DNA of 64,000 bases, taken from the NCBI RefSeq assembly GCF_036711975.1, contig NC_091976.1:4402001-4466000 (forward strand), in the 5' to 3' direction. The position numbers were made by a program, and so were the translations under genes. A model generated the notes under the pieces. The model was not told the origin of the DNA. It worked only from the letters and a program-made list of their open reading frames with translations, and did no database searches. Of the stretch, positions 50,593-63,198 are shown one piece after another; positions within the stretch are counted from its first letter, which is position 1, and each line of letters starts with the position of its first letter. Origin of the DNA: Onthophagus taurus. Its lineage: Eukaryota; Arthropoda; Insecta; Coleoptera; Scarabaeidae.

Positions 50593-50997
50593 CTTATCAG
50601 TATGAACGGCTACCTCGGACTACATTGAAATTACAGCAGGGGTAGTAATTACCCTAAGCCAAAAAGATGCGCGCGCATCAGTGAATCCACCAATTAGAAA
50701 ATCTAAATTCTAAAAACCGCAAAATACCCTTGAAGTAAGGGAGTAGCTCCCTCATTATTGCATCATCCCTATCGCTGTCGTAAATCGAATTAGATTGATG
50801 TAAATTAAAAAGATGTAATTTAAAATAAATAAAATAATTTAACGTAATTATCACTAGAATAAAAATCTCGCAACCGTTAAATGGGGTTAATGTGGTTAGA
50901 TAAAGATTACGAATTCTCGACTTTTCGCTTAAATACAATAGTTTTAAATTAAGGAGTTTAGTATCATTTAACTTGTTTTACGTTAACATATACTACA

Positions 50998-53900
50998 ATG
51001 GCTTTGATCAACGCACCTTCATTGAAAGATTTGGCTCAAACGAAAATCAATTTAAACATATCGAAACGTCTACATGTACTATCACTCAAAGAATACTTGC
51101 CGTGGAAAGTAGTGTTAGAGTTATGGAACACGTGGTTCCAGAATAATTGGTTCGAGCTTGGGGCGCATAAAAAATGTTTCGATGATGTGGACGTGAGGTG
51201 TATTACAATGGATGTGTTTAATAGAAAGCTCAATCATAAGTTACAATGCGCCATCTTTAGAAATGTTGAAATTTTCAGGTAAATTAGAAATTAAAATATA
51301 GTCTTTAAAGATAATTGAAATGTTAATAATAGGTTTGTTCGAGCAGCGGCAAAACCAATCTGCAAATTGGGAGACGCATGCGCAGTATGGTAACTGTGTT
51401 CGAGCAGTAAATAAATCCCGAATTCTGACTTTTTCGACTACCAGTCGTGTGTTCGATCAGAATTTAGGATTAGTTGGGTACTGGTTGGGTATAGTTTTTA
51501 CAATTTGCTGAGTTTCGAAAAATTGTTGACGGATTGTGTACTGTCATGCGCAGTGGATACTTTGCGAGTTTGTTGGTAATAAACGTAGCACGTCGAGAGG
51601 GCGACACAATCGATTTATATTTGTAAACACAATATCCGCTTTATTATTCTGTAATTGTTGTTAACACGTTCTTAAGTACCTAGTATAAATCAGAGTATAA
51701 ATAATCATGTCCGATATTTCGTCGTCAAGTGAAGATGTGCCTTTAGTAAATTTTGAGTCAAGTGATGATGACCTAGAAGGTGAATTACTTGATACACCAG
51801 TGCGAATAAAGCCAAAAAATGAAGAGTACTTCGAAATAACAGTACAACAGTATAGCGACTCAAAATTTATGGAACATTTTCGTTTGAGTAGAGTAGTTGC
51901 TGAAGATCTAGCAAATCGATTTAAAGCCAGCCAGTATTATAATTATCAAGCCGGAGGAAATGGAAAATTAACAGAAAAACAACATATATTAACCTTTAAC
52001 TGGTGACGTATGGGTCTCTGGGACCCGTGTCTGTTAATTTTGGTTGCTGAACAACATATACAAACACTTTCAGACTTAACTCTTCAATACCTTCCTAAAA
52101 CATAGCAACTTACTCAGTCGGTAATGTTTTAATTGTTTACGGCGTGTATTGAGCCCACGACAGCGACTCATGGGCCCCAGGGACCCGACGTCGTCGTAAA
52201 CGTTAAAAAAAAAAAAAATTTAAGGTAGATGTTGACTAAAAAATCCAAATAGGCTTCGTTTCAAAATTATCCAAGTAGGCTTAGAAAAAAAAAACGATTT
52301 ACTGTGCATACAAAAAATTTATAACAGTTGATTTTAAGCGTCCTTACTGTAAGCATCATCTTTGTCTAAACTATTCAATTTCTGAATATAATCTGAAGAT
52401 ACTTTATGAAAAGTCATTGTTGGGGTATCCGGGTGCATTTAACTAATTGTAAATAGAAAATATTATCAAAGAACATAAATTAAAAAACAATGGCCACAAA
52501 ACGTTATCTCGAATCTACGAGACCGGATGATCCAAATTTCCTGATTTTGAACTTCCTGAAGTGGACGAAAATGCAAGTGATAAAGACGATTGTCCTAGTG
52601 ATTACTACTCTAAAAGTTGCCATAACTCTGACTCTGAACAAGGTGACAGTGATATAGATGATACCTGCGCAGTACCTGTACGAAACGTACAATTACTAAA
52701 CGATGAAAGTGAAAAAAGTAACCGAAAAGAGAGCCGCGTTAAATATTTTTATGGAAAAAATAGATTGAAGTGGGCCACACAAGAGAAAAAAAGAACAACA
52801 AGAGTGTCCGCCTCTAATAAAGTAACCATAAAACTACCAGGCGTCAGAGGACCTGTAAAAAATGTTCAGGATTCTTCACGTATCTCCGATATTTGGAATT
52901 GTCTATTCTCACAAGAACTCTCCCAAGAAATAATTTCCAAAACAAACCAAAAGTTAGAAGCCAATCGCGAAAAATTTCAAGGTACAACTCGCATAGAAAT
53001 CCGAAATGTGGATGAGATCGAATTTCAAGCGCTATTAGGGTTGCTCTTGTATAGTGGGGTCTTCAAGTCAGGACATGAAGATTTGAGTTCACTGTTTGCG
53101 ACAGATGATACTGGCCGTGATTTATTTTGCTGTACGATGTCACTGAAGCGGATATTGACGTTATTAGCATGTCTTCGATTCGATGATTCAAACACAAGAC
53201 AGCAAAGAAGAAAAGATAATGCTGCAGCACCTATATCTTGGTGTTTCGAAAAACTAGTGTCAAACTTTCAAGATAACTATATTTTGGGAGAATATGTCTG
53301 TGTAGACGAAATGCTAGTAGGATTTAGGGGTCGCTGCAGTTTCAAAATGTACATCCCAAACAAACCGAATAAATATGGCATAAAAGTGATGATACTTACC
53401 GACACCAGAAATAATTACTGCTATAATGCATACATATACAGTGGGAGAAATTCAGATGGTAGGGGATTGGATACAAACTTATTGACTCTAAATAAACCGA
53501 CCCAAGCTGTTCTTCGACTTGCACATCCAATTTATGACTCCAATAGAAATGTTACAGCCGACAATTGGTTTACATCGGTTGAACTTGTAAATGAACTTAC
53601 AAAGAGAAAATTAACGTATGTGGGCACAATGCGAAAAAATAATAGGGATATATCGATTGCATTTTTATCAAATAGAAGACGCACCGTGGGCTCAACGTTG
53701 TACGGGTTTCACGGAAATATGACTTTGGTTTCTCATGTACCCAAAAAATCCAAGGTTGTTATTGCACTTTCTTCTATGCATCAAACATCTGGCATTGATC
53801 AAGAAACAAGGAAGCCCGAAATAATAGCGTTATATAACATGACTAAAGGCGGAGTAGACAGTTTAGATAAAAAATGTGCGAATTATTCCGTCAATCGCAG

Positions 53901-55311
53901 AACTCGTAGATGGCCTATGGCAGTTTTTTACGCAATGATTAACATGTCTTCCGTTAACTCATATATTTTATACAACTGTTTACCAAATAGAAAACAAATC
54001 AGTCGGTTAGATTTTATCAAGCAATTGGCAAGAGAGCTGATACTACCCGAACTGAAACGTCGTACATATAATGATAGGTTACCATCCCAACTTCGGATAA
54101 CGATCAATCGGATTTTAGGACCTGATGCTCCTGAAACACTACCTCTAGCAGCTGTAGAAAATACTGTAGAGCGTTCCAAGCGCAAACGGTGCTACATGTG
54201 CCCAAAAAATGTGGATAGAAAGACATCATATTACTGCAAGGACTGTAAACATCCCATTTGTCTACAATGTTCGGACATGCTCTGCAGAAATTGTGAAAAT
54301 AGAACCTAGAGTGCCATTTTTAATTTTACTTTGTTATCATATATATGTTAAACAATATGGACATCATAGATGTGATCCTTATTTAGTTTATTTGTATTTC
54401 TTTCTCTAAGAATAAAATAATACCTTTTTTTGTAGGCTATTGCTGTTTATTGTAGGCTATTATTTATTTAATACCGCCCTTGTTAATAGTAATAAAATGA
54501 GCAGAATCCACTTTTCTAATTAAGTAAGGTATGAAGTGAAGCATAAAACGGCAAACTAAAAGAAAAATATACCAAAGGCTCTTAAAAAGACATGGGTCCC
54601 TAGAACCCAACGTCACCACGCACGTCCCTCCACATGCACGTCACCAGTTAAAGGTTAATATTTCTGTGGTTTGCTGGTCATCAGACGGCTTCTTTCCGAG
54701 ATGTAGCTGATAGATTTAATATTAGTATAAGTTCCCTACAAACTGTAATCCAGCGAACAGTGTATTTTATAAGCAACCTATCAGACGAAGTAATACAATG
54801 GCCATATACAATGTTTAATACAATGTTTTCATATTTTTACTGTTCGAGCTGTGACAAATATCGTACTAGTTCGCAATTAATCGTTACGTGCGCATACGCA
54901 TTCATGAATGCACTAATTTGTCACAAACTAATACCTAATTCTCTGCTCGAACAAACCTAATACTTTAGCGATGAAATTTTCAATCAAATAAATGGGGATG
55001 GAGTAGTATACGTGAGGATATTATACGCTGAAACTAAACACGGGCGTGTATGCTGGGATTGTTGGGATATGTTCGATTGGGAGCTTACAATTGGTTATTT
55101 AGAAAATAAAGAAGGATTTCAACGAAAACCACTAAACAGCGTAATGGGGGGGTTTCAAATTATAAATAAGAGCGAATTCATAGAGCTAGTGGAAAGCGAG
55201 AAAATGTGGTGCGCGTTCTGCTTGAATCGCCCAAATTTTCGAGTAAGTTTAAGAGTAGAATGTTCCGAAGTTGTATACCAATTTTTAATGATAGAAGTAG
55301 CTCGTTATTAA
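50998..55311 (+). CDS. Gene A-B of P3 with two transposons in its intron
   Basis: Exon 1 at 50998-51278 and exon 2 at 54969-55311; donor GTAAAT at 51279 and acceptor TTTAG ending 54968 are intact. The intron grew from about 71 nt to 3690 nt through Harbinger H4 with piggyBac PB2 inside. The coding parts are undamaged: LWNTWFQNNWFEL, RVCWDCWDMF, EKMWCAFCLNRPNF. The gene could still work if the large intron is spliced. Exon 2 is 17 codons shorter than in P2 at its middle loop. Confidence 0.75.
51993..54654 (+). mobile_element. piggyBac-like transposon PB2
   Basis: 2662 bp with TIR CCTTTAACTGGTGACGT at 51993 and its inverse ending 54654; TTAA at 51989-51992 and 54655-54658. GGGTC/GGACCC palindromes lie near each end (GGGTCTCTGGGACCC at about 52011). 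A family distinct from PB1. Confidence 0.95.
52498..54309 (+). CDS. piggyBac PB2 transposase, probable N-terminal frameshift
   Basis: Open from about 52535 to 54309, with the DDE_Tnp_1_7 core: CVDEMLVGFRGRCSFKMY, VTADNWFTSVELVNEL, MTKGGVDSLDKKCANY, and a C-terminal Cys-rich domain (RCYMCPKNVDRKTSYYC, then CRNC). The only good start, MATKRYLESTRP, begins at 52490 in a frame that runs out by about 52540, so one base seems gained or lost there. Otherwise undamaged, about 590-600 aa. Confidence 0.88.
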
Positions 55312-55861
55312 ATCAATAGAAAAGGATATTATAATAGTATATAAAAGTATCATTAAGAGCACGTTTTACTGGAAATAGACTAATTTAAAGTTTTAAATAA
55401 TGTAGGTATATTATTTTTAAAATAAGCTTGTAAGTTAAATATAAAAGATAAGTTAGTTTATTATAATTTACGTATAATATTTTTAAATAAATTTTTTGTA
55501 ATATAAGCAATTGTTTGATATTTCTAAAAAGCTAATTAAATATGAACTTTAAAGTTATATGTAGGGTATGGAAATTTGATAAATAAAACAAATTAAATTC
55601 AGGTCAGGGCATTTTAATCTAAATAAATTAAAAAATGAAAGTTAATATAAATATAATAACAATGTAAAAAGATTAAACTCACTTTCTAATTTATATAATA
55701 TGGAGACATATGCCCCCATATCCTGAAAATAGAAGCCTGGTCCGAGGGGCGTCAAATCACAAAAAATTAAAGTTAATACATATTATTATATTAAAAAAAA
55801 TTTAAATTAAACATACTCGAATAAAATTATACTATTTTCTACTTAACCTACTTAAATATAT
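55312..55861. other. Non-coding interval of P3
   Basis: Corresponds to the region after gene A-B in P2 with the first hairpin and half of the second (up to about 55752), then jumps to AT-rich sequence like that next to gene C. A deletion removed the rest of the hairpin cluster. No gene. Confidence 0.6.
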
Positions 55862-56750
55862 TTAAACGTTATTCGAAATAGTTGTAAAATGACCCCAAGC
55901 CAATGTTTTAATACCATCGGCATCGATACATCGCTTGGAATCATGTGGGGAAAGGGCCAATTTGTTTTGTAAAACGGTAAAAACCGTGTGGTTAAAACTT
56001 CTAAATAATAACTGTTTTCTACACAAGACGGAATTTGAATGTAAACAGTCGAAATAATTTTGAAATGAAAGCTTTTGTTTAACCACAGCTTTCCTAATAC
56101 CTTTAGATTTTTTAGTAACCCGCCCATCAGCAACCCGATTTGCGTACACCTTCGATCTTAAGCCAATAAATTCGACCATTACGTTTCCGCAATTTTCATC
56201 TTTCATCTTACCTAAAACCGCTTTATTTTGCAAGGGGATGTCAAACCGATTATCGGGACTGTAGTTAGATGTATCAAATTTATCTAAATTTAATTTAACA
56301 TCATTATACACATCGTCAGACTTAATTAGTACGGTGAAACTGTCGGTATCCATGTAACACAACTGAACGTCCTCGCCGTATTTAGGTTTTAAAAAATCAT
56401 AATAAAAATCGTACATTAATAATTTTGAGAGTTCTAAAACTGTAAAACCAACGTATAGAGGCTTATCGTAGACTACATGAAGACGCTCCATTTGAATTGC
56501 CGAAAACGTTTCTGTGAATACTTTAACACTTTTAAAATTTAATTTAGCGATTAAACTCCGAGCTCCAAGTCTAGGTCGACCTGCGGTTTCGCCAGACCTG
56601 ATATCGTCCCAACTGGTTACTAAGCGGACGTCGACTCGCTTATCAACATTTTCCATGGTTTTACCGAAAACTGCGTTGTTCATTAATTTAAAAAAATCCT
56701 TTTCAAAATCATTTTTAGCCGATTGGCGTAACTCTGTATTTTTATCTATA

Positions 56751-57781
56751 CAGTGTGTCCCCGGATAGGTGAAACGACTCTTATAAAAGGTAAAATTTTT
56801 TCGATATTAATTGTCATCTTTTGGGGTTTAGCCCTGCTTGATTAACGACTAATTTTGAACATATTATCAATTATTAAAAAACAAGTGAGCCTTGACAGTG
56901 AAAGAAAAACTCTTTTTGTGGCAGGTAAAGTACCTTTTCTGTTTACAGTACGTGAAAGTGTTACTAAGAAGTTTTGTTCAGAATGAAAAACTATGGGCAT
57001 ATGCAAATTTTCGGATTGATCGGCCTACTTTGAAAAAATCCATATCAAACAATTTTATTTCTAACAAAGACTGCCATGGAAAAACAAAATTGCTTTCCTG
57101 TCACTGTTAATCTCTCAAACTGTAATTTAGTAAACTTAAAGTGTTTTTTAAACAGAATGTTAACATTACAGGAAAAAGTTTACGTGATTCAGTGTTATGG
57201 AACCGGGAAAAAAACGATTATTGCTTTATTTTGTGAAAAATTTCCAAATACTGGAAATAAAAGAAGTACTTGTTGGCGTTTAATCAAAAGATTTCTTACA
57301 GCAGGAAGTATTCACTCTAAGAAAAAAAAATTATGATGAAACTGATTAACTATGATCAACTGTTTTCCTTTGTGGGCGAACACACACTTAATTTCTTGTG
57401 AACATTTTCAGAACGGTTTGTTTATTTCTCCCTAATAATCTGAATCTCAAAACAAAAAGTCGTAATAAGGTACTATTGACGAAAATAATAAACAATAGGT
57501 TTTATCAAAGTAGGCTGATGAAAATTTGCATATGGCCATAACTTTTCATTCTGAATAAAATTTCTTAGTAACATTTTACCATACTGTAAACAGAAAAGGT
57601 ACTTTACCTGACACACAAGAAGTTTTAGCTTCAGTATCAACACTCACTTGTTTTTTAAAATTTGAAAATATGTTCAAAATTAGTCTTTAATCAAGCAGGC
57701 CTGAACCCCAAAAGATGACAGTTAATATCGAAAAAAATTTACATTTTATAAGAGTCGTTTCACCTATCCGGGGACACACTG
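56751..57781 (+). mobile_element. Mariner-like element with 300-bp TIRs, non-autonomous
   Basis: 1031 bp; TA at 56749-56750 and 57782-57783. Ends CAGTGTGTCCCCGGATAGGT and inverse. The inverted similarity runs inward for about 300 bp. It splits PolB between motif A and motif B; the frame is continuous when the element and one TA are left out. Confidence 0.93.
57157..57336 (+). pseudogene. Mariner-type helix-turn-helix fragment
   Basis: Sixty codons starting MLTLQEKVYVIQCYGTGKK and reading CWRLIKRFLTAGSIHSKKK, the DUF4817-like DNA-binding N-terminus found in insect mariner relatives. A stop follows at once, and the catalytic domain is gone. It shows which family mobilised the element. Confidence 0.8.
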
Positions 57782-60700
57782 TATATGACTTTAACCAAGG
57801 GGATTGTTTAAACGATAAAACTCTATTTACTTTACTTATAATTAATCCGTGTGCAACGGCTTGTTTTAAATTTCTGTAATGAATCACATAATTTGTCTTA
57901 TCAAATAAATTTGGAATTAATCGTTTATCGCTCTCACATTTACAATTAGGGGGGATTAAATTTTCGGCTAAGAAAGGTAGATCATTATGTAGGTTGTGCA
58001 AGTGTTCGGGATACGCAATATCCACGTATAAAATATATCCGAAATCGTAATCGTCGGCTATATTATTAAAATCTAAATTTTGAATTTCGTTTTCAGTCAA
58101 CCATTTAAAGTCGGAAACGGGCATAAATTGAGATATTGCCCACAAATACAAATTGTTAGCGTCCCAATTTATTAAAAATGTAGAGGGTGAATTAGCATCA
58201 TAATTTTCCATATATTTATTATTTGCTTTAGCATGACGTAGAGAGCATTGGGAAATGCCCCCACGGATACCTTTTTTAATGAAATGAACTTGATCAATAT
58301 TCGTCAACAATTCCAATTTAATTTTAGTGAATTTTAGCATAGCATCCCAAGATAACCCCGGTGCCGTATAATAATGCGCGGGATCTAAACCGTACGTTTT
58401 GAAACATACCCGTCTAAATTTCTCAAATACATCAGCTAATAGAAGAACATCGGTCTTTAAGTATAAATCGGAATAATCCTTAAAAGTATGACAATTAAAT
58501 TTCTTCCAAACAGTTTGGGCATGGGCATATTGCTCATCAGATATTCCCTCTAAATTTAAATTATTAAAAAATGCCTCTTTAGGGGGTAAGGATGTGGCAT
58601 TAAGCCTATCAAATGATGACATAAAGGTGTAGGGAAAGATTCCCTTTTTGGTCAGCAATTTAAAATAATCATTGTGTGGGTAAAATTTACGCACGTTAAT
58701 AAAATCAAACTCATTAAGGTTACCTGCTAAAGAATCTAATGAAGACGCCATGAACCGAAATGAATCAACAAATCTTAATTTAAAGAAAACATTTTTAACA
58801 GATTTGTCTTCGCTAATTACCTTATCAACCAACACTCTTTTACTAAAATTAATGTATCTCTCTTTATTATTAGGTAACACATCAAGTCCATCTTTGTCTG
58901 CATCACCCATTTCTTTAATAAATAAATGACAATCATACCCACTAAAGTTATGAAAAAATATCGGAATAAAATTTTGAAGTTTGAAATTTCGATTACAATT
59001 TGAATGGGTGGGACCTCGGTATTTGCCGCTAATATGACAATGATCACGAACCTTAACCTGGTTTGAAGTAAAAGGATTTTGACAAATAATACAATTTTCT
59101 GCCGATTCGAAATGCCGTTGCTCATCGGCCGTTAAAGGTATAATTGGTTTTACAGTTTTAAAGTATTTGTTGTAAAGTAATTTAACATCATCAATTAATT
59201 TAGAGATACAAATTTTAGGCGCATCCGGTCCCGCATACGTTTCAAATTTATTTAAACTGCTATCAATATTGGAAACAATGTAATAAGCAAAACTGTACGG
59301 TTGATGTTCCTCAATTTTTTCCGTAAAAGATTTAGCGCTACTCTGCTTACAATAATCGATCGGTTTTAAAAGCGATTCAAAGTCAGCGTAGATGACAAAG
59401 GGAGCCATTTGAGCGAATTTATAATTGTTAAATTCTAAAATATTTTGCGGAGTTTTTAAACCGAAAAAGTTTGGTTTAGATTTTAAATCGGTTGTAGGTA
59501 AAACGGTCATCACATGATTACAATCATAAGTCTGATGTGCGAGTAACTTGTCTGCGGATGAAAACCGCGTCAAACATCCATCACAAAGATGTATAGAGCC
59601 GTTGCGGTTCACCCACTGGTTTGATATTAGCCTTGAAAGATTTTTAATTAAAACGAAATGTCCCTTGCCGTTTTCGTATAGATAAAGCAAATTTATATGA
59701 ATATCGCGTCTTTGTTTGGTAAAATAAATTGGCCCTTCCACCGTGTATTTACCACTACTACTACTTAACAATTCGTAAACATTAATACTTAAATTATTTA
59801 ATTTTTCTACATTAATGATATCTTTTAAAGTAATGGGAAATGTAATCCCTTGTAAATTAAGTACTTGACTATAATGAGGGTAGCTTGTAGTTCGATCGTG
59901 ACTATGATTTGCAGGATGAAGAGCCGCCGTCAAACACCACGCTAAACAAGCATCGTCCTCATAGTTTTTAATATTTACGCACGCATGTTTTTCAGCAATT
60001 ACCTGAGATAAACGTATATACGATGACCCGGGTATAGGTTCAAATTTTTTAATATTAAGCAGGAGGTGAGATACGGAGAAGAAGGCCCACCCAGAGTCGC
60101 GTTCTTGAAATTCTTCGCTTTGAGCTAAAATTTCCCTACACTTCCCAACATACACCTCATGCAAATCTGTACCCACCGAAACAACTTGAAATTTACAATT
60201 ACAATTTTTCTCAGACATTAATACGTCTTCATCCCCATTTTCATCATACGCGGCTTTAACATAATTTGCAAAAAACTCAATCTGAACCTTTATAGAGGGA
60301 CCACAGCGATCTAAACTAACCTCAATCATTCGTTTAACAGCTCCTTCTGATCTTGTTAGGAACGATGGTATATCATCATCGGCCAACACGTCTGCGACTC
60401 TATAGGTGCAAACTCTACCTTTAAAACATGATTCCAATCTATCGACGTTATCTTCACCTTCGACCGGGGTTGCATGTTCCAACCTTAGATGAGTCCGTAG
60501 GTGAGTGGTAGATATAAAGTCAACACCGCAAATTGGACATAAGGGCGATGACAGACACGGCGGTTTTCGTCGAATCGGCTGCCGACTCGACCACCGTCTC
60601 GGCGTATACTTCTAATGTTTCATATTAGTTAAGGCACACACAGCGTTGCCCACCGCCTCTCGGCTCTGTGGCCGACTCGACACGTCGTTGACTCGTTCTG

Positions 60701-60802
60701 CAGCGGCTGCTTCCCGAACAGAAAGCGGCTTGTTATTCCACGTGTTTATATCTACCCGGACACACAGAGCTGTCTTTCGTTCGGTTTTCCGATTTTAATT
60801 TC

Positions 60803-62816
60803 ATGAAAATGGACGAAATAATTGATATAGAAAAACTCATTGTGGAAATTCAAAACCGTCCTGCATTATGGGACATGAAAACGAAAGAGTACAGCGATAG
60901 AGTAAAGAGGAATGAGTGCTAGGAAGAACTTGTGAATGTTTTTGCCGACCAAAACATGACAATAGATGCAAAAAAACAATTAGGTAAGTTCAAATATTTA
61001 TTTATAATTACAAGTAAGTTAATATAATTATAAGTATTGAGTTTATTTTGATAAATATTGACAATATCGATCTCTAACAGCAGTGGCTCTAGAATTTCCT
61101 CTATGATATGAATCAGGTGGTAAACTCTGCATATTGGATTCAATTTCATTCATGTTCTCTTCAATAAATAGGTTTTCTCGCAATCCATCTCTTCTTCTAA
61201 CAAAGTTATGTAGAACACAACTGGCTCTAATAATAATTTCAATTAAATCTATGTCGACATCTAGTGATCGATGAAATATCCTCCATTTGTTAGCCAAAAT
61301 TCCAAATGTACATTCGATATATCTTCTGGCTCTGGATAGTTTGTAATTAAATATTTTCTTAGCATCTGTAAGATGTTTGCCTCCATATGGTGTAAGTAGA
61401 TTTTCTGCTAGAGGAAATGCTTCATCGCCTATTATTACATAGGGATACGGTTCATTTGAATTGGGGAAAGATCGTGGTGGAGGCACGCTTAAGGAACCTT
61501 CAGTTAATTTACGAAAAAGTGCAGAATTCTTGAATATTCCAGCATCACTAGATTTTCCGTAAGATCCGACTTCTATATAGGTAAAACAAAAGTTGGCATC
61601 GCACATTCCAAACAATACAGTCGAAAAATAATTTTTGTAGTTATAGTACATAGAGCCACTGTTGGGTGGTTGCTTAGTTCTAATGTGTTTGCCATCTATG
61701 GCTCCAATGCAGTTTGGAAACTTTGCGTTTTTTTCAAATCCTGCTGCTATCTCTAACCACTTTTTTGTACATAGTTTTGGTATGGTACTTTCAACTAAAC
61801 AAAACCAAATTGCCTCGCATACTTCTTTAACAATAGAACTAGCAGTAGATCTTCCCACTCGGAAAGTATAATGAAGATCGGTTAGGGAGCACCCAGTTGC
61901 TAGATATCTAAAAAGATATTATTGTAAATGCAATATTCCATGAGAAAATTTTTTTAGAAGAGTGATCATGTAAGAAAAATTAAAAAAGTTTCTTTTTTAT
62001 GATTCCAGTAATTTATTTCTTCTTTAGAGATACCCTATTTCGAAAGCTACGAACCATAAAAATGAAACTGTTCAAATTTTCCCTCACTGTTATGAAGATC
62101 TTTTCGTTGTATAATATAGTGACGACCGTAACTTTCTGTCGATATTCATTTTGTTTATTTTAGGTGAGTTGATACGAAAGAAATGGAAGAACATTAGAGA
62201 TAGATTTGCGAGGGAATTGCAAGAAAGGAAAGGAAAGTCTGGGGATGGAGCAAGAACAAAAGCTCCGTATGTGTATACAAAGCATTTACAATTTTTAAAA
62301 GATATTTTGACACCAAAACAAACCATAAATTCTTTAGAACAAATTTCAAATACCGAACCAATAATATCTGAACAAGAACCTGGACCTTCTATGACCAACC
62401 CTCCACAAACAGAATGGAAGAGACTTGGGAAGAAAAGACTGTATCCTTTTGAGGACAAATTAATAAATTCGTTGGAAACTGTTCAGAAAAAAATGATGGA
62501 AGCAAAATCTACACCTCCAGATGATAATGACGACAACCGGCATTTCGTCCTGTCTTTGCAACCAAGTCTTTCAGCGTTACCAAGACACCTAAATACACTT
62601 TGCAGAATAGAATTATTGCAAGTCATGTCCAAGTACGAAACATACGGTCATTCACGTCAAAATCAATTACAAACAATACCCAGTTTCACGCAAAGTCAAT
62701 TTAGCAATATGCAACAACACCATCAACAACAACCTCAAGTTCCAGTTCCATCGCCATCTCCAGCAAGTTCCTATATATCAACTTTTAGTACTGAAGAAGA
62801 CTCATTCCCATACTAG
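60803..62816 (+). pseudogene. Harbinger H3 MADF-domain protein, one nonsense codon
   Basis: Exon 1 at 60803-60983 (ATG; a second Met at 60809) and exon 2 at 62164-62816; donor GTAAGT, acceptor TTTTAG; 277 codons in phase. MADF domain: LIVEIQNRPALWDMKTKEYS, then, across the intron, ELIRKKWKNIRDRFARELQ. The rest is Pro/Gln/Ser-rich. The Trp codon of the central MADF helix is TAG at 60920-60922. The transposase nuclease exon lies in the intron on the other strand. Confidence 0.85.
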
Positions 62817-63198
62817 GTTGTTAATATTATAATAAATATATTTTTGAATAAAAAGCTTGAATAAATATGATTTTTTTTCTTGCTTACCTAAGAGTAATGA
62901 CTAACTTTTCTTCAGGAGGAATACTACACCTCATACGAGTATTTGTTTTAGTAATATTTCCCTTTATAGTATTTAATAATTCATCGAAAGTAGTCATTGA
63001 CATCCTCAAATAATTGAAAAATTTGTCTTCGTCACTTTTTAGTTCCGCAAATAAGGTTTGAAACTGACCTTTCTTTTCTCTTTCCATTACAATGGGATGC
63101 ACCCACATTCTACGATTTTTTTTCTTTTTTCGTTTCCAAAGCACATATAGCATTGACAAATAAATAATATGATTTAAATAATCATTGTAATCATCCAT
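61043..63198 (-). CDS. Harbinger H3 transposase, two exons
   Basis: Exon 1 at 63198-62888 (from MDDYNDYLNH; the longer reading starting in the TIR is unlikely) and exon 2 at 61907-61043; donor GTAAGC, acceptor TTTTAG; 391 aa in phase. Basic WVHPI region, helices to EEKLVITLR, then YLATGCSLTDLHYTF and the DDE_Tnp_4 nuclease: GAIDGKHIRT (Asp), VGSYGKSSDAGIF (Asp), GDEAFPL, IECTFGILANKWRIF (Glu). No lesion seen. The MADF main exon lies in its intron. Confidence 0.9.

Larger units (their letters stand above)
51707..54810 (+). pseudogene. HARBI1-like transposase, 5' fragment, split by PB2
   Basis: ATG at 51707: acidic start (MSDISSSSEDVPLVNFESS), then FRLSRVVAEDLANRF and a run to the TTAA at 51989. 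It continues after PB2 at 54659 with LWFAGHQTASFRDVADRFN and SNLSDEVIQWP, the N-terminal helical domain of HARBI1-type nucleases. The DDE nuclease is missing. This is a different Harbinger family from H1-H3, and no MADF partner is seen. Confidence 0.8.
51331..54958 (+). mobile_element. Harbinger element H4, internally deleted, carrying PB2
   Basis: TIR AGGTTTGTTCGAGCAG at 51331 and its inverse ending 54958. The TSD falls in a TAA/AAT microsatellite (AAT or TAATA), so its length is ambiguous. Without PB2 it is about 960 bp and keeps only the 5' part of a HARBI1-like transposase. Confidence 0.8.

Noticed and set aside
57687-57781. C-terminal end of the 931-aa reading of PolB
   Set aside because: These codons are the mariner-like TIR; PolB continues at 56748.
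58817-59125. 102-aa minus ORF
   Set aside because: Out-of-frame shadow of PolB.
62090-62458. 122-aa minus ORF with hydrophobic start
   Set aside because: Antisense to the H3 MADF exon.
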